Shown here one piece after another: positions 35,208-44,100 of a stretch of DNA of 64,000 nt. The notes under the pieces were generated by a model that ran no database searches, was not told where the DNA came from, and was given only the letters and a program-made list of their open reading frames with translations. Each line of letters begins with the position of its first letter. Position 1 is the stretch's first letter. The stretch spans positions 1 through 64,000 of the forward strand of contig JADIMI010000066.1 of the NCBI GenBank assembly GCA_017694845.1. The letters are read 5' to 3'. The translations under genes and the position numbers were made by a program. This stretch comes from Candidatus Cryptobacteroides intestinavium. Lineage in GTDB: Bacteria; Bacteroidota; Bacteroidia; Bacteroidales; UBA932.

Positions 35208-37178
35208 TCACGAAAGCTGCTCCGCAACCTCTCTGCCTAACATAGCTATAAAGTCATCCACAGACATCGCCCCCTCGTCCTGTCCTCCCTGCTTCCTGAC
35301 GGAAACCGTGCCTTCGGCCATTTCCTTCTCTCCGACGATCACGATATAAGGCACTCTCTTCATCTCGCTCTCCCTTATCCTCTTGCCTATCGTCTCGTTG
35401 CGGTCATCTATGGAGGCGCGAATATCGGAATTATTCATCAAATCGCAAACTTTTTTTGCATAATCCGCATATTTTTCACTGACAGGCAATACCATAACCT
35501 GATCAGGAGTCAGCCACAGAGGCAGCCTGCCTCCGGTGTGTTCGAGGAGCACGGCGACGAACCTCTCGAGAGACCCGAAAGGAGCCCTGTGTATCATGAC
35601 CGGACGATGTTTCTGTCCGTCGCTCCCGGTATATTCGAGTTCGAATCTCTCCGGAAGGTTGTAGTCCACCTGGATCGTGCCGAGCTGCCATTTCCTTCCG
35701 ATGGCATCCTTCACCATAAAGTCCAGCTTCGGACCGTAGAAGGCAGCCTCTCCATATTCGACCACGGTCTTCAGCCCTTTCTCGGCGGCCGCATCTATTA
35801 TGGCCTGCTCCGCCTTCGCCCAGTTCTCATCGGTGCCGATGTATTTTTCCCTGTGCACCGGGTCACGGAGCGACACCTGAGCAATATATTCGCTGAAATT
35901 CAAGGTCTTGAACACATAGAGTATGATATCGATGACCTTGCAGAACTCCTCTTTCAGCTGATCCGGACGGCAGAAGAGATGCGCATCATCCTGCGTGAAG
36001 CAGCGCACCCTTGTCAGTCCGTGGAGCTCGCCGCTCTGCTCGTAACGGTACACGGTACCGAACTCCGCGAACCTGAGCGGAAGATCCTTGTACGAACGAG
36101 GCTTTGAACGGTATATTTCACAGTGGTGAGGGCAGTTCATCGGCTTGAGCAGATATTCCTCGCCTTCCTGCGGAGTATGTATCGGCTGGAACGAGTCCTT
36201 GCCGTATTTTGCATAGTGACCGGAAGTCACATACAGATCCTTGTTACCGATATGAGGGGTGATCACCGGAAGATAGCCGTACGACTTCTGTACCTTCTTG
36301 AGGAAGTTCTCCAGCCTTTCCCTGAGCGCAGCCCCTTTCGGAAGCCAGAGAGGAAGGCCCTGGCCGACTCTCTGGGAGAACGTGAACAGCTCCATCTCCT
36401 TGCCGAGCTTGCGGTGATCGCGCTTCTTCGCCTCCTCCATCAGCTTGAGATACTCATCAAGCATGGACTTCTTCGGGAAGGTTATACCGTAGATACGGGT
36501 CAGCATCTGACGTTTCTCATCTCCTCTCCAGTATGCTCCGGCGATGGACGTGAGCCTGACCGCCTTGATGACCGACGTGTCACGCAGATGCGGTCCGCGG
36601 CACAGGTCGGTGAAACTGCCGTTGGTATAGAATGTTATGGTACCATCAGCGAGTTCGCTGATGAGCTCGCACTTGTACTCGTCCCCCTTCTCGCTGAACG
36701 TCTTCATCGCCTCATCCTTGGAGACCTCCCTGCGGATGAAATGCTCGTCATTCCTGGCGAGCTCGATCATCTTGTCCTCGACAGCCTTGAGATCGGCTTC
36801 AGTGATCTGCTTCCCGCCGAAGTCCACATCATAGTAGAAGCCGTTCTCGATGGCAGGCCCTATCCCGAACTTCACCCCCGGATACAGAATCTCGAGAGCT
36901 TCCGCCATAAGATGGGATGAAGAATGCCAGAAGACTTTCTTCGCCTCATCGTCCTCCCATTTGTGGAGACGTATGGATGCATCCTCATCGATAGGACGGT
37001 CAAGGTCGTATATCGTTCCCTTTCCTGTAGGATCGTCCTTTGTAACAACTGTCGCTGCAAGCACTTCGGATGCGAGTCTCGGACTGATGCCCCTGGCAAT
37101 CTCATATGCAGTGACGCCCTTTTCGTAAGGCTTTACGCTGCCATCAGGAAATGTAATGTCTATCATAACTTTGTACAT
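35208..37178 (-). CDS. thrS: threonine--tRNA ligase ThrS
   Basis: The 656-residue class II synthetase that charges tRNA-Thr. Domains: TGS ([20 protein letters not shown], to about 60), the editing/SAD domain with [12 protein letters not shown] near 85 and the later CRGPHLRDT, the catalytic core with zinc ligands including Cys in [10 protein letters not shown] and motif 2 [16 protein letters not shown], and the C-terminal anticodon domain ([14 protein letters not shown]). It heads thrS-infC-rpmI-rplT-lepB and has its own promoter. A start at the fifth codon (MIDITF) is also possible. Confidence 0.97.
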   Translation of the reverse strand: MYKVMIDITFPDGSVKPYEKGVTAYEIARGISPRLASEVLAATVVTKDDPTGKGTIYDLDRPIDEDASIRLHKWEDDEAKKVFWHSSSHLMAEALEILYPGVKFGIGPAIENGFYYDVDFGGKQITEADLKAVEDKMIELARNDEHFIRREVSKDEAMKTFSEKGDEYKCELISELADGTITFYTNGSFTDLCRGPHLRDTSVIKAVRLTSIAGAYWRGDEKRQMLTRIYGITFPKKSMLDEYLKLMEEAKKRDHRKLGKEMELFTFSQRVGQGLPLWLPKGAALRERLENFLKKVQKSYGYLPVITPHIGNKDLYVTSGHYAKYGKDSFQPIHTPQEGEEYLLKPMNCPHHCEIYRSKPRSYKDLPLRFAEFGTVYRYEQSGELHGLTRVRCFTQDDAHLFCRPDQLKEEFCKVIDIILYVFKTLNFSEYIAQVSLRDPVHREKYIGTDENWAKAEQAIIDAAAEKGLKTVVEYGEAAFYGPKLDFMVKDAIGRKWQLGTIQVDYNLPERFELEYTGSDGQKHRPVMIHRAPFGSLERFVAVLLEHTGGRLPLWLTPDQVMVLPVSEKYADYAKKVCDLMNNSDIRASIDDRNETIGKRIRESEMKRVPYIVIVGEKEMAEGTVSVRKQGGQDEGAMSVDDFIAMLGREVAEQLS

Positions 37179-37190
37179 TTATTAAACCAG

Positions 37191-37226
37191 CCTGCAAAGG
37201 TAGGAATTTTTTTCTATCTTTGCAGG
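37191..37226. promoter_or_regulatory. overlapping divergent promoters for thrS and the DUF4199 gene
   Basis: An imperfect 36-bp palindrome. Minus strand (thrS): CTG at 37225-37223, 20-nt spacer, TACCTTTG at 37202-37195. Plus strand (DUF4199 gene): CTG at 37192-37194, 20-nt spacer, TATCTTTG at 37215-37222. Each -33 box overlaps the downstream end of the other promoter's -7 box, so RNA polymerase can probably occupy only one at a time. Confidence 0.75.
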
Positions 37227-37242
37227 GTTAAAACCTATAAAT

Positions 37243-37815
37243 ATGAATGAAAAATTGACGAGGGGGGAAATCTGGAACAGCGCTGCGGTAGCAGGACTTG
37301 TTCTCGGGGCCGTATCGTCCGCATATATGTTCATCACGCAGTACCTGTCCGGACTCGGCACGTCCATCTGGATTTCTGGATTCAGCCTTGTCTTGTGGGG
37401 AGTCAAGCTCCTGCTCTGCGTATGGCTTATGATGCATTTCATGAAAAGCTTCGCTGCAAGATATGAAAATGCGGACAATGCGGCCGTATTCCGCTTCGGG
37501 ATGATCACAGCCCTCTGCTCCGCCCTGATATTCTCCGCTGTCACACTCGCCAATGTCCTTATAATCAACCCTGACCTGATACACGAACAGATAGATGCGG
37601 CCCTGAAGATCTACGGATCTTCCCTCGACAGCAATTCCCTCAATGCACTGGATGAGGTCGAGAGCATAATGCCGCAGGTGATGTTCTTCTCCAACCTTGT
37701 CTACTGCTATCTCTTCGGTACAGTGCTGTCGGCCGTACTTTCCCGCAATATCCCTCCACGCAACCCGTTCGATATTGCAGAAGGCAGGGACGGAGACAGC
37801 GGCGACGCAGAATAA
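37243..37815 (+). CDS. DUF4199-family membrane protein
   Basis: A 190-residue inner-membrane protein with four hydrophobic segments: AAVAGLVLGAVSSAYMFI, GFSLVLWGVKLLLCVWLMMH, FGMITALCSALIFSAVTLAN and VMFFSNLVYCYLFGTVLSAV. The topology and the RGEIWNSAAVAGLVLG start match DUF4199. The family is Bacteroidetes-specific and commonly precedes a polyprenol glycosyltransferase gene, as here with a 12-bp gap. The function is unknown. Confidence 0.8.
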   Translation: MNEKLTRGEIWNSAAVAGLVLGAVSSAYMFITQYLSGLGTSIWISGFSLVLWGVKLLLCVWLMMHFMKSFAARYENADNAAVFRFGMITALCSALIFSAVTLANVLIINPDLIHEQIDAALKIYGSSLDSNSLNALDEVESIMPQVMFFSNLVYCYLFGTVLSAVLSRNIPPRNPFDIAEGRDGDSGDAE

Positions 37816-37827
37816 GACACCGCGACT

Positions 37828-38823
37828 ATGGCAAAGGAACCGTACAAGAGAGACCTCTCGGTCATAATATCGATATACAACGAAGAAGAATCCCTCCGGG
37901 AACTTGTGGAATGGATCCGCAAGGTGCTGTCTGGAGACGGGTTCGACTACGAGATCATAATGGTGGATGACGGGAGCAGGGACGGCTCGTGGGACGTGAT
38001 CAGGGAGCTGTCAGCCTCCGACAGCCGGATCAGAGGCATATCGTTCAGACGCAACTACGGGAAGTCCGCGGCTCTGTACTGCGGATTCAGGGCGGCGGAA
38101 GGCCGTGTGGTGGTAACAATGGATGCTGACCTCCAGGACTCTCCGGAAGAGATCCCGGAAATGTACAGAATGATAACCGAAGGGGGATACGATATTGTCT
38201 CAGGCTGGAAACAGCACCGCAAGGACAATGCTATCACCAAGAATCTGCCGTCAAAGCTGTACAACGCGACAGCCAGGAAGATCACCGGGATCCGCCTGCA
38301 CGACATGAACTGCGGGCTCAAGGCATACCGCAACGAAGTGGTCAAGAATATAGAGGTGTACGGCGAAATGCACAGGTACATACCGTATCTGGCCAAGAAC
38401 GCGGGGTTCGACAGGATCACCGAAAAGCCGGTCCACCACCAGAAGCGCAAATACGGGAAGAGCAAGTTCGGGATGGAACGGTTCGTAAACGGATTCCTTG
38501 ACCTGCTTTCGCTGTGGTTTCTGGGCACTTTCGGAAAGAAGCCCATGCATTTCTTCGGATTCACGGGACTTCTGACATTCTTCATTGGCGGGCTGCTGGC
38601 CGTGTGGATAATCATAGAGAAGCTTGTCCAGCAGTCAACCGGTCTTCCGTACAGGGCTGTGACCGACCAGCCGCTTTTCTACCTTGCCCTGGTCGCCCTC
38701 GTGATCGGAGTGCTTCTGTTCCTCGCCGGATTCCTCGGAGAGCTGATATCCCGGAGCAGCCCGGACAGGAACCATTATAATATAAAGGAAGAACTCAATA
38801 TGGATGACGGGTCCCGGCTGTAA
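37828..38823 (+). CDS. family 2 glycosyltransferase, polyprenol-phosphate type
   Basis: A 331-residue membrane glycosyltransferase. The GT-A domain has SVIISIYNEEESL, MVDDGSRDGSWDV and the DxD in VVTMDADLQDSPEEIP. Two C-terminal transmembrane helices (LLTFFIGGLLAVWIIIEK and LFYLALVALVIGVLLFLAGF) give the DPM1/GtrB-like layout of enzymes that move a sugar from a nucleotide donor to undecaprenyl phosphate. The sugar cannot be told from sequence. It is paired with the DUF4199 gene and ends right at the PhoB-like box before the phosphate transporter. Confidence 0.88.
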   Translation: MAKEPYKRDLSVIISIYNEEESLRELVEWIRKVLSGDGFDYEIIMVDDGSRDGSWDVIRELSASDSRIRGISFRRNYGKSAALYCGFRAAEGRVVVTMDADLQDSPEEIPEMYRMITEGGYDIVSGWKQHRKDNAITKNLPSKLYNATARKITGIRLHDMNCGLKAYRNEVVKNIEVYGEMHRYIPYLAKNAGFDRITEKPVHHQKRKYGKSKFGMERFVNGFLDLLSLWFLGTFGKKPMHFFGFTGLLTFFIGGLLAVWIIIEKLVQQSTGLPYRAVTDQPLFYLALVALVIGVLLFLAGFLGELISRSSPDRNHYNIKEELNMDDGSRL

Positions 38824-38875
38824 CAAAATCTTAACAATAATGTAATAGCCCCCCAACATCCAGTGGATATTTTTG
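38818..38875 (+). promoter_or_regulatory. PhoB-box-like array and -7 box before the phosphate transporter
   Basis: Three heptamers spaced by four A/T bases at an 11-bp period: CTGTAAC (38818-38824), TCTTAAC (38829-38835) and ATGTAAT (38840-38846). They resemble the E. coli PhoB half-site CTGTCAT with its AT-rich spacer. The -7 box TATTTTTG (38868-38875) lies 21 bp after the third heptamer and there is no TTG -33 box, as expected for an activator-dependent promoter. Confidence 0.5.
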
Positions 38876-38897
38876 CAGCCTGTTAATATATCCCACT

Positions 38898-41138
38898 ATG
38901 GATTACGTATATCTAGGCTTTGTAATCTTCCTCTTCATCCTGGCGGTTTCAGACCTGTGGGTGGGAGTCAGCAACGATGCGGTGAACTTTCTCAATTCCG
39001 CAATCGGATCCAAGGCGGCAAGGTTCCGCACTATCATCATTGTAGCCGCAATCGGTGTCTTCTGCGGAGCGGTAATGAGCAACGGCATGATGGATATAGC
39101 CCGTCACGGCATATTCCGGCCGGAGCAGTTCTGTTTCCAGGAACTTATGTATATCTTCCTTGCGGTGATGGTCACTGACATTATTCTGCTTGACGTATTC
39201 AACTCCCTCGGGCTGCCGACATCGACGACAGTATCTATGGTGTTCGAGCTTCTCGGAGCCACATTCGCCATGGCTATGCTCAAGATGGCCGGAGCCGATG
39301 ACGGAATGGGGTTCGCAGACTATATGAACACCGAAAAGGCGCTTTCCGTGATAATGGCAATCTTCGTGTCGGTAGCGATCGCGTTCGTCTTCGGTTTCCT
39401 TATACAGTACATCACACGTATCCTGTTTACATTCAACTTTGTAAAGAACCTGAAGTGGAAGATAGGGATATTCGGAGGCATAGCCCTTACCGCAATCATC
39501 TACTTCATGCTTATCAAAGGCGTCAAGGACCTCTCGTTTATGACAGCGGATGCTAAGGCCTGGGTCAATGAGAACACACTGATACTGCTTCTTGTATGCT
39601 TTGTCACATTCACCATCCTTATGCAGGTGCTGTATTTCTGCAAGGTGAACGTGTTCAAGGTGATAGTGCTGGTCGGTACATTCTCTCTCGCGACCGCCTT
39701 CGCAGGGAACGACCTGGTGAACTTCATCGGAGTCCCTCTTGCAGGATATTCCTCCTACATAGACTATATGGCTGCAGGGGGCGGAGATCCGGCCGGTCAT
39801 ATGATGGGTGTGCTGAACGAGCCTGCATCGACCCCGATCATCTTCCTTTTCTGCGCCGGTCTGGTAATGGTCATAGCCCTCGCAACTTCAAAGAAGGCCC
39901 ACAACGTGACCAAGACCGAGATAGGGCTTTCGAGACAGGATGAAGGAGATGAAATGTTCGGGTCATCAAAGGTAGCAAGAAGCCTCGTGAGATGGAGCAA
40001 CGTCACGGCGGAGAAGGTCATTGCAGTGACGCCTGTAAAAGTACGGAACTGGATCAACGACAGGTTCGACGAGACTCAGATATGCAAGGAGGACGGAGCG
40101 GCGTATGACCTCGTGAGGGCCTCTGTCAACCTGATGGTCGCATCGATGCTGATCGCACTGGGCACTTCGCTGAAACTTCCTCTCTCCACCACATACGTAA
40201 CCTTTATGGTTGCAATGTCCACCTCGCTTGCCGACAGGGCCTGGAGCAGGGAGAGCGCGGTCTTCCGCGTGACCGGAATGCTCTCCGTGATCGGAGGATG
40301 GTTCGTGACTGCGGGCGTGGCGTTCGCCGGAGCGTTCATCCTGGCTCTCATTATGTACTTCGGAGGGACGGTAGTGACCATCATCCTCGTGATAGCGGGT
40401 CTGGCCGCCTTGATACACAGCAATGTGACTTACAAGGCAAAAGATGATGCCAACGGCAACGACAAGGCTTTCGCCGCTATCGTGACATGCAAGGACAGCA
40501 GAAACGTATGGGGACTGTTCAGCGGCTATGTAGCCTCGCACGAGGCTGATTTTCTCAGAAGACTGGCAAGCAGATACGTCAGGATCACCAACGGTCTTTT
40601 CACCGAAAACATAAAGACGCTCCGGAGGACGGCCGATGAGCTCAGGAAAGAGAAGACCACTCTCAAGAATCTGCGCAGGAAGGAGACGATATGCCTCAGG
40701 CGCGTAGACACAGAGACAGCAATGACGAAAAGCGCGTGGTTCCATATGATATTCAACAATATGGAGCAGATGTACTACTCGATCAGACGAATCTGCGAAC
40801 CTGCATACGAACACGTTGACAACCATTTCTCCCCTATCCCGCAGAACTATGTGGATGAATTCTGCAAGAGCAGGGACAAGCTCAGCGAGGTGATAGAAGG
40901 GATGGCGGCAGCCTGCGGTGAAGGCAGGTTCAATGACCTGAGGAACTACGACTACACTCTTCCTGCCCTCCAGACAGAGTTCTCCGACCTGAGGAAGGCG
41001 CTGATGGAAGACATCCAGAAGAAAAACCTCAACCTGACTGTAGCATACCTGTACCTCAACCTGATACAGGAATCCGAACAGCTTGCCATAGAACTGACCC
41101 AGATGTCAAGGGCGGCAAGGAAGTTCCAGCTGGGATAG
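38898..41138 (+). CDS. PiT-family inorganic phosphate transporter with C-terminal PhoU-like domain
   Basis: A 746-residue inner-membrane low-affinity phosphate:cation symporter. The two PiT signature repeats are seen as NDAVNFLNSAIGSK near residue 25 and GNDLVNFIGVPLAGYSS near 270, with about twelve hydrophobic helices (for example LGLPTSTTVSMVFELLGATF and LGTSLKLPLSTTYVTFMVAM). The last 220 residues are a charged helical cytoplasmic region (ETICLRRVDTETAM, YYSIRRICEPAYEHVDNHF) that looks like a PhoU/DUF47 domain. Such domains regulate Pit transporters in other bacteria, usually as a separate protein. It converges on the regulator gene with a 5-bp gap. Confidence 0.9.
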   Translation: MDYVYLGFVIFLFILAVSDLWVGVSNDAVNFLNSAIGSKAARFRTIIIVAAIGVFCGAVMSNGMMDIARHGIFRPEQFCFQELMYIFLAVMVTDIILLDVFNSLGLPTSTTVSMVFELLGATFAMAMLKMAGADDGMGFADYMNTEKALSVIMAIFVSVAIAFVFGFLIQYITRILFTFNFVKNLKWKIGIFGGIALTAIIYFMLIKGVKDLSFMTADAKAWVNENTLILLLVCFVTFTILMQVLYFCKVNVFKVIVLVGTFSLATAFAGNDLVNFIGVPLAGYSSYIDYMAAGGGDPAGHMMGVLNEPASTPIIFLFCAGLVMVIALATSKKAHNVTKTEIGLSRQDEGDEMFGSSKVARSLVRWSNVTAEKVIAVTPVKVRNWINDRFDETQICKEDGAAYDLVRASVNLMVASMLIALGTSLKLPLSTTYVTFMVAMSTSLADRAWSRESAVFRVTGMLSVIGGWFVTAGVAFAGAFILALIMYFGGTVVTIILVIAGLAALIHSNVTYKAKDDANGNDKAFAAIVTCKDSRNVWGLFSGYVASHEADFLRRLASRYVRITNGLFTENIKTLRRTADELRKEKTTLKNLRRKETICLRRVDTETAMTKSAWFHMIFNNMEQMYYSIRRICEPAYEHVDNHFSPIPQNYVDEFCKSRDKLSEVIEGMAAACGEGRFNDLRNYDYTLPALQTEFSDLRKALMEDIQKKNLNLTVAYLYLNLIQESEQLAIELTQMSRAARKFQLG

Positions 41139-41143
41139 CCATT

Positions 41144-44100
41144 TCAGTGCGGCTGAGACTGGCGGTAAGCCTTGGGGGTCATACCGTAACGGGACGAGAA
41201 ATTGCGGAAGAAAGTGCCGCGGTTGGTGAAACCGCACTTGTCCATGACCTCATCTACCGACATATCGGTTGTCAGCAGCAGCTGACCGGCATAACGGATA
41301 CGATATTCCTTTATTATACTGGACGGGGTGACTGTGAGCAGCCCGTCCAGTCTGTAATACAGGGCACGCAGGCTCATTCCCATCTTCTCCGCGATCACGG
41401 CAGTCGTAAGCCGGCCATCGGAAATGTTCTCGCTGATGATCCTGAAAAGCTTGTCTATAAAATCCTTGTCCTCCCGGCGGAGTTTTTTCCCATCCGTGAA
41501 TTCATATGCACTTACGCCTGACTGCCAGTAGTTCTGAAGAGACCTCATTCTGGAAAGCAGCTGGGAAGCCGCTGCCTTGAGATAACGGACATCAAACGGC
41601 AGGGCGATACAGATATCCGCTCCGGACTCTACGCTTTTCAGCCTGTCATCTTCATATCGGAACAGACTCAGGAGTATGACCGGTATATGCGAAGTCAACC
41701 TGTCGGATTTCACGGAGCTTACCAGTTCTATGGCATCATTGCCTGCAGCCATATTCTCCACGACCATTATATCCGGATGGGTCGCCGCCAGTGCCGCCCG
41801 GACTTCATTCGCAGACCTGAACATCCGTATATTGAATTCTGTAGAGAAAAGGTCAGCGACGAAATTCATCATTTCGACATCAGCCCCGGCTATATACATA
41901 AGCCGTCTTCCCTCGATGCCCTCGAAACTCTTCTGCCGCTCCTGCTGCAGGCTGAAGCCGTACGGAATGCTCTCCTGCTGCGCGACACCGATCTCTTCCG
42001 GTGTCTCCTCCTTTTCCGAACTGTCCCCGATAAAGGGCAGGGTGACGGACAGGACAATCATGTCTTTCTCGAAGAAAGGCACTATGTTCCCTCCGAGCCT
42101 TCCTGCTATACTGCTGCAGGCAGCAAGCCTCAGGTCTTCCCGGAAAGAGTCGTTCTTCATATTCCCGCTGAGCCTTTCCAGCAATGAATATCTGTCCAGG
42201 ACCGCACGTATCTCATCCTTCTGGCGGCTTTCCGCCATAAATGAAACAGACATATTCAGGAAAGAGGCATCCGCAAAAAGAGAGAACTCTATCGATGACC
42301 CCTTCTCCGCCCTGGAAAAAGCTGTCGACAGCAGAATATCCGATATCGAGGCCATACTTGCGGGATCTGATCCCCAGACGATATGTCTCTGTACGGAAAC
42401 GGAAAGAGCGACACCGTTTTCTTCAGCGATCCTGCTGTAGGAAGAAGTGACCTTGGAGACCACATCGCTGACAGAAAAGAGCCTTGGCTCGATATCTCCC
42501 GTCCCGCTGAAATCCCGGAAAAGGGAAAGGAGATCGAAAAGTTTATAGCTCTGACGCAGGATCTGTTCGGAATGGCTTTTTACAAAGGCATCCGAACGGC
42601 CATACTGCAGTATCTGCCTGCAGGGACCGGAAATCATCGTAAGCGGAGCCGACAGTTCCTGTGCCACTGCCTCCAGGAGCTGGACCTTCGACTCGAGCAT
42701 CTCCTCCTTCCTTGCCGCCTCCATCTGTCTGGACTTCTCCTCTGCCAGTCTTCTTCTGCGTCGCCTGAAGAAAATGACTGACGGGACGCAGACAGCCATA
42801 AGAAGTCCGGCATAGGCAAGCCTGGCGCCTGTGGAGCTGTACCAGTACGGGACTACGCGTATGTCTATCCCGTATGGCTCGCTCTCATATCCTGTCACAG
42901 GATTCCGGTACTTCACATAAAGTTCATAACGTCCGGGCTCGAGGGTGGCGAGCGATATCTCCCGCGGAGTCTCTATCCATTCATCTGCCTTCGGAGAAAG
43001 ACTGTAGCTGTATACATAATTGCTTCCGTTGATATAGTCAAGCGCCGACACTTCCAGCATATACAGATGTTCTCCCGGAGGAACGGTAACGCTCGGCTGC
43101 CTGCAGCCGCTTTCAATCACAGATATCCTGTCCCCTATCCGTGTCTTCCTGAACTTCAGCGGAGGATTGTATTCCCTGTCCCTGTAGCTGCCCTGCCGCA
43201 CGGATGTGAAACCGTTCGTCCCTCCGAAAAAGAGGATATTGCTGACCGTATCGGCGAAAGCCGCTCCATCACTGTATTCCATCACGCCAAGCCCGTAAGA
43301 ATAGCCATAAGACACAGTGCTGCTGTCCGTTATGTCATATCTGACCAGTCCCCTGTTGGTACTTGCCCACAGGTATCCCGAATTATCTTCAAGGATGGAA
43401 TGGACAGAGCTCTGCACAGGTCTGTGCCCCGTCATCTCCGCTTCTGCAGGGAACATTCCCCAGCTCGTCCCGACCCAGAGGGTCGAATCTGTATCCCGGC
43501 ACATTGTCCAGACATCATCCGCTATCTCTGACCTGCCGGCTGCGAAACTGTATATGCTATATCCGTCCGTGACAGGATCAAGACGTACGAGTCCGGCGCC
43601 CCTGTTGCCGAAAAGTATGGACCCGTCAGCATCAGGACTGACAGAAAAGAAGAAATTGTTCTCACCTATATCCTTCCCGAAATCCATTTTCTCATACTCC
43701 TTTACATACGGTCTGGAATCCGGGCCGGAAACAAGCAGTCTGAAGACCCCGCAGCCCACAGTCGCCACCCACAGGGTATCCCTGGAGCTTTCGTACAATC
43801 CATGTACGAACTTAAGGTCATCCGGAAGGTTACCTTCAAGTATATGCATCCTTCTGTCCCTGAACGACCAGTAGTTGAGACCCGTACCCTCGGATCCTAT
43901 CCACAGCAGCCCTCTCCGGCTTTCTTCGAAAGCATAGACCGTCTCGCTCACAAGCGGAGCGTTTCCGGAATTGAGAAGGAAAGAATTATCGTGGGTTATC
44001 CTCTCCTGACTGTAGAAATCAGGGACAGCAAGGATGCCCTCACCTTTAGTGGCGACCCACAGTGTACCTTCGCTGTCAATTTCCAGAGCCCTCACCGGCT

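Noticed and set aside
38949..40826. Two long minus-strand frames (283 and 286 codons) opposite the phosphate transporter
   Set aside because: His/Cys/Tyr-rich translations typical of antisense to membrane-protein codons.
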